A stretch of DNA of 6,997 nucleotides from Rhizobiaceae bacterium (lineage in GTDB: Bacteria; Pseudomonadota; Alphaproteobacteria; Rhizobiales; Rhizobiaceae): contig JAGWJK010000218.1 of NCBI GenBank assembly GCA_028865845.1, positions 1 through 6,997 of the forward strand, read 5' to 3'. The notes under the pieces are model-generated. The model saw only the letters and a list, made by a program, of their open reading frames with translations, was not told the DNA's origin and searched no databases. Both the position numbers and the translations under genes were made by a program. Below, piece after piece: positions 1-5,961 of the stretch; the stretch's first letter is position 1, and each line of letters begins with the position of its first letter.

Positions 1-2
1 AC

Positions 3-71
3 GGCCGCAAAGTGTTTCGTTTCAATACGCACTACCCCAGAAACAACAACGTGCCGGTAACGAAGCAATAA
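3..71 (+). CDS. Possible C-terminal end of an upstream gene (partial)
   Basis: This frame is open from the left edge and ends in TAA at 69-71, giving 22 residues that finish NNNVPVTKQ. It is chosen over the other two forward frames because about two thirds of its codons end in G or C, as in the confident genes here, while the other frames fall near one half. The stop lies 19 bases before the operator-like element at 91, which fits a gene ending just before a new transcription unit. The fragment is too short to recognise a family, and it could be non-coding sequence. Confidence 0.35.
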   Translation, partial: GRKVFRFNTHYPRNNNVPVTKQ

Positions 72-90
72 CCATGCCGGGCAAAGCGCG

Positions 91-124
91 GTGATCTTGG
101 CCCAGTCGTTTGCGCATTTTTTGG
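91..124 (+). promoter_or_regulatory. Operator-like element, copy 1 (candidate MocR binding site)
   Basis: The 34 bases beginning GTGATCTTGGCC match the element at 2810-2843 at 27 of 34 positions. The first 12 bases are identical and a GCATTT block is shared further in. The copy ends in TTGGCT (121-126), which could be the -35 hexamer of the promoter for the acetyltransferase gene starting at 179; no convincing -10 is visible. In copy 2 the core has an inverted partner 45 bases downstream. Here the equivalent position (137-147) matches that partner at only 6 of 11 bases. A repeated element just upstream of two genes flanking a MocR regulator is typical of that regulator's target, but the assignment is inference. 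Confidence 0.55.
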
Positions 125-178
125 CTCTGCAGACCACGCCATATTCGCGCTAGGTCTATCCGAAACAAAGGATGGACC

Positions 179-616
179 ATGGAAAACGGCATCGAGTTCA
201 GACACGTCGAGACGGATAGCGACATGGAGCGAAGCTTCGCTGTGATGCGCGAGTTGCGGCCGCATATCGCAAGCGCGGAGCAGTTCGTCGAACGGGTGAG
301 GCGACAGCAGGCGGGTGGTTATTTTCTGCTGGCTGCGTGGACGCAAGGCGAGGTCGTCGGCCTTGCCGGCTACCGCCATCTGGAAAACCTGATCTACGGC
401 GCCTTCACCTATGTCGACGATCTGGTCGTCCGCCCGACGAGCCAGCGCGGCAACATCGGCGGGCGCCTGCTCGACGAGGTGCGGCAGAAGGCGAAGACAG
501 CCGACAGCGTCATGCTGGTGCTGGATACCGGCCTTGGCAACGCCTTTGCACAACGCTTCTATTTCCGCCAGGGCCTATTGTCCCGCGGCCTGCACTTCAG
601 CCAGGTCCTGTCATGA
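179..616 (+). CDS. GNAT-family N-acetyltransferase
   Basis: The 145-residue product has the size and pattern of a single-domain GNAT enzyme, which moves the acetyl group of acetyl-CoA to an amine. The strand with YVDDLVVRP (residues 78-86) leads into the CoA pyrophosphate-binding loop QRGNIGGRLL (89-98), a form of the Q/R-x-x-G-x-G/A motif. The C-terminal part has the usual alpha-4 pattern with FAQRFYFRQGL (about 123-133). The start at 179 is preferred because AAGGA lies six bases upstream and the fold begins at once; an in-frame start at 110 would place the operator-like element inside the gene. The stop overlaps the next start in ATGA, implying translational coupling with the flavoprotein. 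The acceptor substrate is unknown. The family call is strong; any more specific name would be a guess. Confidence 0.9.
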   Translation: MENGIEFRHVETDSDMERSFAVMRELRPHIASAEQFVERVRRQQAGGYFLLAAWTQGEVVGLAGYRHLENLIYGAFTYVDDLVVRPTSQRGNIGGRLLDEVRQKAKTADSVMLVLDTGLGNAFAQRFYFRQGLLSRGLHFSQVLS

Positions 617-1254
617 AGTCCGCTGCCGCTATGAAGAAGGTTCTGCACCTGAGTTTCAGCCCGCATGGCGCAACCACGCGCGGTTATGATCTTGCCCGCA
701 GGGCAATCGCCAATCTTAGTGAAGCGCAGCCGGGCATTCATCTCACCGAGCGCGATGTGGCGACGTCGACCCTGCCACATATGCAGCCTGCCTATGCCAG
801 CGCGATCACATCGCTTTCGCCGCATTCCTCGCCGGCGTTTCAAAGCTCCGAAGAGCTCATTAGCGAGCTGCAGGAGAGCCACTACCTGGTGATCTCGACA
901 CCGATGCATAATTTCACCGTGCCGGCATCCTTCAAGCTTTGGATAGACTATGTCGTGCGCAAGGGGCGGACGTTTACGACACAGGCGGGCGGCTACAAGG
1001 TCGGAATGCTGGAAGACAGGCCGGCACTCGTTGTCGTCTCGTCCGGCGGGACACACAGCGGCGAGGATGCGCGACAGCCGGATTTCCTGTCGCCCTACGT
1101 CACCCATATTCTGGAAACGATCGGCATAAAGGACGTGCGTTTCATCTATCTGCAAGGCATGAGTCGGCCGGAGACGGCGGCACAATCCATTGCCGTCGCT
1201 GGCGAGATGCTTGCGTCCGATCCTGTTTTCGGGGAGGCAGTGGCGGCATTGTGA
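613..1254 (+). CDS. FMN-dependent NADH-azoreductase/quinone reductase-like flavoprotein
   Basis: The 213-residue protein fits the flavodoxin-fold family of AzoR and NAD(P)H:quinone oxidoreductases, cytoplasmic FMN enzymes that pass two electrons from NAD(P)H to quinones, azo compounds or nitroaromatics. The first strand and phosphate-binding loop are VLHLSFSPHG (residues 10-19). The FMN-isoalloxazine loop is STPMHNFTVP (95-104), followed by FKLWIDYVVRKGRTFT (107-122), the most diagnostic stretch of AzoR proteins. A second flavin loop, SSGGTHSG (143-150), is also present. The start at 613 overlaps the acetyltransferase stop; an in-frame ATG at 631 would remove six residues and still keep the first strand. 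It lies second in the putative operon controlled by the MocR gene 66 bases downstream. I avoid the symbol azoR because the substrate is not known and paralogues are common. Confidence 0.88.
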   Translation: MKSAAAMKKVLHLSFSPHGATTRGYDLARRAIANLSEAQPGIHLTERDVATSTLPHMQPAYASAITSLSPHSSPAFQSSEELISELQESHYLVISTPMHNFTVPASFKLWIDYVVRKGRTFTTQAGGYKVGMLEDRPALVVVSSGGTHSGEDARQPDFLSPYVTHILETIGIKDVRFIYLQGMSRPETAAQSIAVAGEMLASDPVFGEAVAAL

Positions 1255-1284
1255 GTGCCCGCGTTCTGTGAGAGATATTCGCCT

Positions 1285-1306
1285 GCCCTGCCACATCCCG
1301 CAGGGC
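1285..1306 (+). other. Hairpin just before the MocR ribosome binding site
   Basis: GCCCTGC (1285-1291) and GCAGGGC (1300-1306) can form a perfect 7-base-pair stem with an 8-base loop. No T run follows, so it is not a standard terminator. It ends directly before GGAGG (1307-1311), the likely ribosome binding site of the MocR gene, so it could affect translation of the regulator or act as a processing point between azoreductase and regulator. Role inferred only. Confidence 0.4.
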
Positions 1307-1320
1307 GGAGGATTGTTCAG

Positions 1321-2793
1321 GTGATCTCCGGCAAGACAGCTCGTGACACTGGTCGACGCCGTCGGGCGGAGGATCGCGGGATTGAGTTCAGCCTGTCGCG
1401 CGATGGGCAGCCGATTTATCTGCAGATCTGTGCACGCTTCAAGGCCGCCATTGCCCAGGGGCATTTGCGGCCTGGCGATCGCGTCCCCTCCGTTCGAAGT
1501 CTCGCAAGCGAACTCGGCCTGTCGCGCGGCACGGCGACGCTCGCCTACCAGCTTCTTGCCGAAGAAGGATATTTCGAATTTCGCGGCGCGGCTGGCACCT
1601 TCGTCGATTTTCGTCACGCCCAGCGGGCCGAGAAGAGATCGAAGAATCCGGCTCCCCCCGCAGAAGACAGGTCAGGCAGTCCTTCGAACGATCTGAGACC
1701 CCTTCGGCTCGGTCTGCCGGCACTCGACGCCTTTCCACGAAAGACCTGGAACCGCCTTGTGGGCCGGCATTCACGCCGGATGGATGCTGGCGATCTGGCC
1801 TATCCCGATTCGTCAGGCCACGGACCGCTCCGCGAGCGGATCGCCGCCTATCTCGGCGTTTCGCGTGGTATCGTGTGCTCTCCGGATCAGGTCTTCATCA
1901 CATCGGGCCATCGTGCCACGCTCAATCTCATCCTGCGCACGCTTTCCCGGCCCGACGACATCTTCTGGTTTGAGGAGCCGGGATATCTCATCGTGCGCGA
2001 GTTCCTGCTGTCCAACGGTGCCAGGCTTCAACCGGTCGCGGTGGACCGGGATGGCCTCGACGTCGCAGCCGGCGTCGAATCTGCGCCCCATGCCAAATTC
2101 GCGATCGTGACACCGGCCAATCAGAGCCCGCTCGGAGTAATGATGTCGCTCGAACGCCGCCAGCAGTTGTTGCGCTGGGCCGGTGCCGGCGAACGATGGA
2201 TTATCGAGGACGACTACGACAGCGAGTATCGCTACAACAGGCGGCCGCCGGCATCGCTCAAGAGCCTGGATGCCGACGAGCGTGTGCTCTACACGGGCTC
2301 CTTCAGCAAGGTTCTCTACCCGGGGTTGCGCCTCTCCTATCTCGTCGTACCTTCCCACGAGATGGGCAGGTTTTCGCAGTCCTCGCGGCTGATCGATGCC
2401 GGAGGTCCGATTCTTCATCAGGCCGTCATTGCCGACTTCATGCAGCAGGGTCATTTCGCGCGGCATCTGAAGAAGATGCGCGGGCTTTACGCGCAGCGGC
2501 GCCAGATGTTCGCCGATGCGCTGCATCATGTCTTCGGCGACCGGCTCGATATCATCTCACCGGCTGCGGGTCTGCATATCGTTGCGCGGCCGATCGGATA
2601 TTCGGCCTCCGATGTCGCGATTGCAGCACAGGCGCAAAAGATGGACCTCGGCCTGCAGGCGCTCTCTCCCTGGCATATGGGCGCCGATCCTGCCTCCGGC
2701 TTGCTGCTGGGTTTTACCAACGTGGCCGATGCGGGCGAAGCGCTCAAGCTTGCATCCATGATGCGAGATGCGTGTGGCGCGGCTTCCACCTGA
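1321..2793 (+). CDS. MocR/GabR-type transcriptional regulator (GntR-like wHTH fused to aminotransferase-like PLP domain)
   Basis: This 490-residue protein has the two-part MocR architecture. Residues about 25-97 form a GntR-type winged helix, with PIYLQICARFKAAI, the turn LRPGDRVPSVRSLA (49-62), the recognition-helix region LGLSRGTATLAYQLL and the wing GAAGTFV. A polar linker (about 98-125) leads into a fold-type-I aminotransferase domain. That domain carries TPANQSPLG (264-272), the pyridine-nitrogen region IIEDDYDSEY (294-303) and GSFSK with Lys330 as the expected PLP lysine. Such proteins sense PLP-linked ligands such as amines or amino acids and usually activate transcription. The usual TPSHQ block reads TPANQ, so the PLP pocket is slightly altered. 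The GTG at 1321 is chosen because GGAGG lies nine bases upstream; a start at 1255 is in frame but would add 22 residues outside the fold. It probably regulates the genes on both sides. Confidence 0.92.
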   Translation: MISGKTARDTGRRRRAEDRGIEFSLSRDGQPIYLQICARFKAAIAQGHLRPGDRVPSVRSLASELGLSRGTATLAYQLLAEEGYFEFRGAAGTFVDFRHAQRAEKRSKNPAPPAEDRSGSPSNDLRPLRLGLPALDAFPRKTWNRLVGRHSRRMDAGDLAYPDSSGHGPLRERIAAYLGVSRGIVCSPDQVFITSGHRATLNLILRTLSRPDDIFWFEEPGYLIVREFLLSNGARLQPVAVDRDGLDVAAGVESAPHAKFAIVTPANQSPLGVMMSLERRQQLLRWAGAGERWIIEDDYDSEYRYNRRPPASLKSLDADERVLYTGSFSKVLYPGLRLSYLVVPSHEMGRFSQSSRLIDAGGPILHQAVIADFMQQGHFARHLKKMRGLYAQRRQMFADALHHVFGDRLDIISPAAGLHIVARPIGYSASDVAIAAQAQKMDLGLQALSPWHMGADPASGLLLGFTNVADAGEALKLASMMRDACGAAST

Positions 2794-2809
2794 CGCAAGC
2801 CCGGTTGCC

Positions 2810-2843
2810 GTGATCTTGGCCTAGTGCTTTATGCATTTCTTGC
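2810..2843 (+). promoter_or_regulatory. Operator-like element, copy 2 (candidate MocR binding site)
   Basis: This is the second copy of the 34-base element seen at 91-124, here upstream of the SDR gene that starts at 2926. Mismatches between the copies fall in small clusters, leaving GTGATCTTGGCC, AGT, TTT and GCATTT unchanged. The right end provides TTGCAC (2840-2845), which with GATCAT (2862-2867, 16-base spacer) could be a weak promoter. An element sitting just upstream of, and touching, a poor -35 fits an activator site. The link to the MocR protein rests on position and repetition, not on a known motif match. Confidence 0.58.
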
Positions 2844-2866
2844 ACCTTTCTTCCGGGCCAAGATCA
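2811..2866. repeat. Perfect 11-base inverted repeat around the SDR promoter region
   Basis: TGATCTTGGCC (2811-2821) and GGCCAAGATCA (2856-2866) are exact reverse complements, separated by 34 bases. Their centres are 45 bases apart, a little over four helical turns, so two bound subunits would lie on nearly the same face of the DNA. The right arm overlaps the candidate -10. With a 34-base loop and no T run, a terminator for the MocR gene is less likely than a two-site operator, particularly since the left arm alone is repeated at 92-102. Confidence 0.6.
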
Positions 2867-2925
2867 TGGGACCTAAGGGATGCCCAGTGCGACATTCGGC
2901 TGGCGTCAAGCGAAGGAATCATCAA

Positions 2926-3627
2926 ATGCCCGAAACTGTTTTTCTAGCCGGCGCGACCGGTGCAATCGGAAAGGTGCTGGCGCCACGGCTGATCAGGGCG
3001 GGTTACACCGTGTTCGGGACCACGCGTCGCGCAGACCGCGTCGCCGTTCTCATCGAGGCAGGGGTGGTTCCCGTCGTCGTCGACGTCTTCGACGCGGACG
3101 CTCTCACGGCAGCACTTGCCGAGGCGAAGCCCGACATCGTCATTCATCAATTGACCGATCTTCCCTTTGGTCTCGACCCTGCTCAGATGGCCGAAGGGCG
3201 CATCCGCAATGCCCGCCTGCGTGAAGTCGGCACGGCCAATCTCGTCAATGCAGCGTCCAAGGCGGGCGCGGGACGGATGATTTCGCAGAGCATCGCCTGG
3301 GTCTATCAGCCCGGAAATACGCCGCATCGGGAGGAAGACCCGCTGCAGGACAGTGCTCAGGCAATCATGACACTGGAGAGATTGACCCTGAGGACATCTG
3401 GCATCGCCGGAACTGTCCTTCGCTATGGCGCACTTTACGGTCCGGCGACGGGCGCCGATTCGCCGAGCGGCAACATTACCGTTCACGTGGATGATGCCGC
3501 GGAGGCAGCGCTGCTGGCTGTACGGCAATCCGTCGATGGCATCTTCAATATCGTGGAGGACTCGCCTGAGGTCTCCAACGAAAAGGCCCGATCCCTATTG
3601 GGTTGGCGCCCGTCCTTTGGAAAATAG
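2926..3627 (+). CDS. Compact NAD(P)-binding epimerase/dehydratase-like protein (atypical SDR)
   Basis: The 233-residue product begins with a Rossmann fold: strand TVFLAG and the glycine loop GATGAIG (residues 9-15). FGTTRRADR (30-38) follows, with two Arg after the second strand that suggest a preference for NADP. Later landmarks are the strand DIVIHQLTDL, AIAWVYQPG-like serine region SQSIAWVYQPG, TVLRYGALYGP and VHVDDAAEAALLA, as in extended SDR/NAD-dependent epimerases. Where those enzymes have the catalytic YxxxK, this one reads MTLERLTL, with no Tyr. It is also shorter than usual (about 300 residues), with little sequence between YGPATG and the HVDDAA block, and a reduced C-terminus ending in LGWRPSF. 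The ATG at 2926 has AAGGA eight bases upstream. It could be a reductase or a regulatory NAD(P) sensor; the substrate is unknown. Confidence 0.85.
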   Translation: MPETVFLAGATGAIGKVLAPRLIRAGYTVFGTTRRADRVAVLIEAGVVPVVVDVFDADALTAALAEAKPDIVIHQLTDLPFGLDPAQMAEGRIRNARLREVGTANLVNAASKAGAGRMISQSIAWVYQPGNTPHREEDPLQDSAQAIMTLERLTLRTSGIAGTVLRYGALYGPATGADSPSGNITVHVDDAAEAALLAVRQSVDGIFNIVEDSPEVSNEKARSLLGWRPSFGK

Positions 3628-3700
3628 GGCGGCCATCCATTCCCATAGGTAGCGCCGCGCGGCCGTTTCCACCCAAAAATGATACCGCCTCGGCCTGTCA

Positions 3701-3724
3701 CACTTGCTTGCGCAGTGGGTTTTT
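3701..3724 (+). terminator. Possible terminator after the SDR gene
   Basis: CACTTGC (3701-3707) can pair with GCAGTG (3712-3717), with one bulged T and a TTGC loop, followed by GG and five T (3720-3724). It lies 74 bases after the SDR stop and before the secreted-protein gene. The stem is short, so this is a weak candidate; the same T-rich stretch could be part of the next promoter. Confidence 0.3.
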
Positions 3725-3771
3725 CAACTCTACACAACTCATGTCTAAAACCCAATAAGTGGATGAAATTC

Positions 3772-4107
3772 ATGAGAAAAGCTCGCTTCGCCCTCGCGGC
3801 GTCGGCCGTATTCTTTTGCCTTGCTGCAACTGCCCATGCCGAGGATCTGGTGTTCACGCTCAAGAACGGCACGCATTCCGTGCTGACGAACTTCTATACC
3901 TCGCCGGTCGGTGTCGACAATTGGGAAGGCGACGTCTTCGGCAAGCAGGTCCTCAACCCCGGCGAAAGCATCGAGATCACCATCGCTGACGGCCGCAGCA
4001 CCTGCAAATACGACATGAAGTTCGAGTTCGAAGAAGGCTCCAACCTCGATACCACCACCGACACGCAGAATCTCTGCGAAATGAGCTCCTACACCATCCA
4101 CGAATAA
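3772..4107 (+). CDS. Small secreted (periplasmic) protein with two cysteines, function unknown
   Basis: The 111-residue precursor has a clear Sec signal peptide: basic RKAR, a hydrophobic core rich in Ala, Leu and Phe, and an AHA cleavage site after residue 23. The mature part is about 88 residues, acidic and apparently rich in beta strands (DLVFTLKNG, then SVLTNFYTSP, WEGDVFG, GESIEITIADG, CKYDMKFEFEEG). Its two Cys, in CKYDMKF and NLCEMSS, could form a disulfide in the periplasm. I do not recognise a characterised family. The ATG at 3772 is preferred because TAAGTGGAT (3756-3764) sits at ribosome-binding distance; an ATG at 3763 would add only MKF. It is probably transcribed alone, between a weak terminator candidate upstream and a strong hairpin downstream. 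A role in the envelope is inferred from the signal peptide only. Confidence 0.85.
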   Translation: MRKARFALAASAVFFCLAATAHAEDLVFTLKNGTHSVLTNFYTSPVGVDNWEGDVFGKQVLNPGESIEITIADGRSTCKYDMKFEFEEGSNLDTTTDTQNLCEMSSYTIHE

Positions 4108-4114
4108 GGATCTC

Positions 4115-4153
4115 GATCAGGGGCGGTGCCTGTCTTCAGCGCCACCCCTGATC
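4115..4153 (+). terminator. Strong hairpin after the secreted-protein gene
   Basis: Bases 4115-4129 (GATCAGGGGCGGTGC) pair with 4139-4153 (GCGCCACCCCTGATC) over 15 positions, with one C/A mismatch and one G-T pair, around a 9-base loop. It begins eight bases after the stop at 4107. There is no T run on either side, so it may be a factor-assisted terminator or a 3'-end stabilising structure rather than a classical intrinsic terminator. Confidence 0.65.
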
Positions 4154-4232
4154 GCCTTCCGCCATCAGGCCCGGCGGCAAGCGCAGACGAGACGGCGCTG
4201 CTATTCTCGGCAAATCACGTGGAGATCGGAAC

Positions 4233-4745
4233 ATGGGACTGTTCGATTGGCTGGGCGGACGAAAATCGCCGGCGAAAGGCATGCAACGTCATCCAGTGGT
4301 AATGCTTCGTCAGGCGCTGCTGGCGATCAATCGCGATACCGCGCCGTTCATCATTCGCGACGGCAGTCCCGAGGGCGTCGATCTGGTTGGCGAATGGAAG
4401 ATCGTCGATGCGCGATGGTACGAAATATTCGCCGAAGCCGGCATCGAGAAGGCTTTCAAGGTGCTGATGAAATTCGACGACGCCAATGGCGAGGTCCGTG
4501 CGCTCGATCAGGAATGGTCGGTCGAATGGCGTGCGGGCGTTCCGCGGTTGAGCTTGAATGCCGAAGTCTTCCGAGGCCGGAAGTGGGAGGTCAGTTTCGA
4601 GAGCGTGACCGCTTTCCGCGAAGATCTCTCCTTCGGCAAGGTCTATGAATATTACTTCAAAAGCAGCGAGATCAAGAAGCCGCTGCAGGCCGCAGTCCTG
4701 AATGCCGGCTGGGCCTGGAAAAGCGTCGCCCTCGGGAAACTATAG
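4233..4745 (+). CDS. Hypothetical Trp-rich cytoplasmic protein
   Basis: The 170-residue product is well supported as a gene: GGAG at 4221-4224 lies eight bases before the ATG, third-position GC is high, and it is flanked by hairpins. There is no signal peptide or membrane segment. It begins MGLFDWLGG with a short basic stretch, then helix-like HPVVMLRQALLAI. Alternating segments follow, including EWKIVDARWYEIFAEAG (54-70), KVLMKFDDANGEVRALD (76-92) and EWSVEWRAG (94-102). Eight Trp (residues 6, 55, 62, 95, 99, 118, 160 and 162) is high for this length. The strand-rich middle and regular Trp spacing suggest a small compact beta-containing fold. I cannot name a family or function. It stands alone: the gene upstream is separated by a hairpin and the GST gene downstream is convergent. 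Confidence 0.82.
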   Translation: MGLFDWLGGRKSPAKGMQRHPVVMLRQALLAINRDTAPFIIRDGSPEGVDLVGEWKIVDARWYEIFAEAGIEKAFKVLMKFDDANGEVRALDQEWSVEWRAGVPRLSLNAEVFRGRKWEVSFESVTAFREDLSFGKVYEYYFKSSEIKKPLQAAVLNAGWAWKSVALGKL

Positions 4746-4768
4746 GGCCATCCAAGCTTCCCGAACGG

Positions 4769-4800
4769 CGGGAGACCGCAGCGAATGCCGTGATCTCCCG
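4769..4800. terminator. Bidirectional hairpin between convergent genes
   Basis: CGGGAGA (4769-4775) pairs with TCTCCCG (4794-4800); after one mismatch the stem continues for three more pairs (4777-4779 with 4790-4792, one of them G-T), leaving a 10-base loop. It lies between the stop of the Trp-rich gene (4745) and the end of the minus-strand GST gene (4808), the usual place for a shared terminator. No clear T run follows in either direction. Confidence 0.5.
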
Positions 4801-4807
4801 GGCGGTA

Positions 4808-5455
4808 TCAAGCTGCTCTTGCGGCAATATGGGCCTTATGGATCGCCACGATCTCGGCCTCGTCCTTCAGTGCCTTCTGCACCGAAGGGCGCGCATCCAT
4901 GCGGGCTTTCCATGCAGCGATATTCTTCAGATGGGCGATATCGATGCCGGAGCGAGAGCCCCACATCGTGGCCCATGCATAGGCGTCCGCGACAGTGAAG
5001 TTGTCACCGGCAAGATAGGGCTGGCCGCTGGCGAGACGATCGTCGAGAGCCTTGTAGGCGCTCAGCAGCTTGTTGCGGGTCCATTGCGCGCCGTCTTCCG
5101 TCATCAGCTTGCGCATCAGGGGAATATGCTTTTGCGCAATTTCCGTCGCGATGAATACGAGAAGCTGGTCGAACTTGGCGCGGGCGAGAGTGCCATGGGC
5201 CGGGGCCAGTCCCGCCTCCGGATGCTGGTCGGCCAGATATGAGGCAACGACGATCGTTTCCGAAAGCCGCTCCCCGTCGCCTTCGAGGGCAAGGACCGGC
5301 ACGTAGCCGAGCGGATTGACTTCGGCGAAATTATCATTGTTCGACGTGCTCTTGCCGAAGACGTCGTAGTGGATCAGCTCAGGCTTCAGGCCGAGTTCGT
5401 TTGCGATGATCTGGACAGCCTGAGAGCAGGTGTTGTCGGCGATATAGAGTTTCAT
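4808..5455 (-). CDS. Glutathione S-transferase, beta-class-like
   Basis: The 215-residue protein has the two-domain cytosolic GST layout. The thioredoxin-like N-terminal domain (about 1-78) starts MKLYIADNTCSQA, with Cys10 at the position used by beta-class bacterial GSTs. It also has the cis-Pro loop GYVPVL (50-55, Pro53) and the gamma-glutamyl-binding SET (65-67). The helical C-terminal domain carries His110 in IAQKHIP, near where beta GSTs have an active-site His, and the folding N-cap FTVADAY (153-159, Thr154/Asp157). Such enzymes conjugate or reduce electrophiles with glutathione, or break mixed disulfides. AAGGA is placed eight bases before the ATG on the minus strand. It faces away from chaC across a 506-base gap; that gene acts on glutathione itself. 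The exact substrate is unknown. Confidence 0.93.
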   Translation of the reverse strand: MKLYIADNTCSQAVQIIANELGLKPELIHYDVFGKSTSNNDNFAEVNPLGYVPVLALEGDGERLSETIVVASYLADQHPEAGLAPAHGTLARAKFDQLLVFIATEIAQKHIPLMRKLMTEDGAQWTRNKLLSAYKALDDRLASGQPYLAGDNFTVADAYAWATMWGSRSGIDIAHLKNIAAWKARMDARPSVQKALKDEAEIVAIHKAHIAARAA

Positions 5456-5961
5456 GATGGTGGTTCCTTTTTGAGCGCTACAATGTGAGCGTCTGAGACC
5501 TCCATGATCTACTGTCGACCATCGCGGCGATAAACGTGCGGAACTTGGTTTCTCTGTATCCTAACGGGAGACAATTGGCGCTACCGACGACGCAGCATCA
5601 TCTGAAGAACTGTGAAACAGACAAAATCGCCGCGCTCGCCGCGAACATCGGATATCGGGTGGCGAGACCCATTTGCCGCTGTCATTGTCGCCATATGAGA
5701 AACAGAGCGTTGGTTTCCGCCGTCTTTATCCTTTGGATCAAACGGGCGATGATGCCGTGGAAGGTAAGGGCGATGTTCCGACCCTATGCGAGCGAATGCC
5801 AATCGTGATCGCTGGCGAGAAGCGCTCTGTTTCGATTGTGTGCAGGGCAACCTATATCTTTGGAATGCGGCGTGGATGTACAGGCAAGGCTGGATGCTCA
5901 CAGCGGAGATACCGTCTCCATTTGCCCGCGGCCGAGGATGAGAACGGAAGGGCGGTCAAGA
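5456..5961. other. Long intergenic region, no supportable gene
   Basis: These 506 bases separate the divergent GST and chaC genes. Open frames exist on both strands (for example 5536-5808 plus and 5581-5901 minus), but their products are rich in Arg, His and Cys, resemble no family I know, lack good ribosome binding sites and overlap each other. The region must hold both promoters. Next to the GST start, TGAGCG occurs twice in direct orientation (5472-5477 and 5486-5491). TATATC at 5853-5858 could be a -10 for chaC. A decayed gene or a small RNA cannot be excluded. Confidence 0.5.
5699..5833. repeat. Widely spaced 11-base inverted repeat upstream of chaC
   Basis: GAAACAGAGCG (5699-5709) and CGCTCTGTTTC (5823-5833) are exact reverse complements 113 bases apart. 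The right arm lies about 20 bases before the possible -10 TATATC (5853-5858), where a -35 would fall. It could be a pair of sites for a looping regulator, or chance: a match of this length is uncommon but not impossible in 500 bases. Confidence 0.3.

Noticed and set aside
32..553. Long minus-strand open frame (173 residues) opposite the acetyltransferase
   Set aside because: It is a reverse-complement shadow of a GC-rich gene with recognisable GNAT motifs; it has no family features and covers the operator-like element.
687..697. TGATCTTGCCC inside the azoreductase gene, one mismatch from the operator core
   Set aside because: It lies in coding sequence for common residues (YDLA), lacks the flanking AGT/TTT/GCATTT blocks of the two upstream copies and has no inverted partner; chance is likelier than a third site.
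559..1617. Minus-strand open frame of 352 residues
   Set aside because: It spans parts of three well-supported plus-strand genes and gives low-complexity Arg-rich sequence with no motif.
1813..2529. Minus-strand open frame of 238 residues opposite the MocR gene
   Set aside because: It lies wholly within the aminotransferase-like domain coding region; shadow produced by high third-position GC.
3629..3666. CGGCC/GGCCG pairing just after the SDR gene
   Set aside because: Only five pairs around a long loop in GC-rich sequence; expected by chance.
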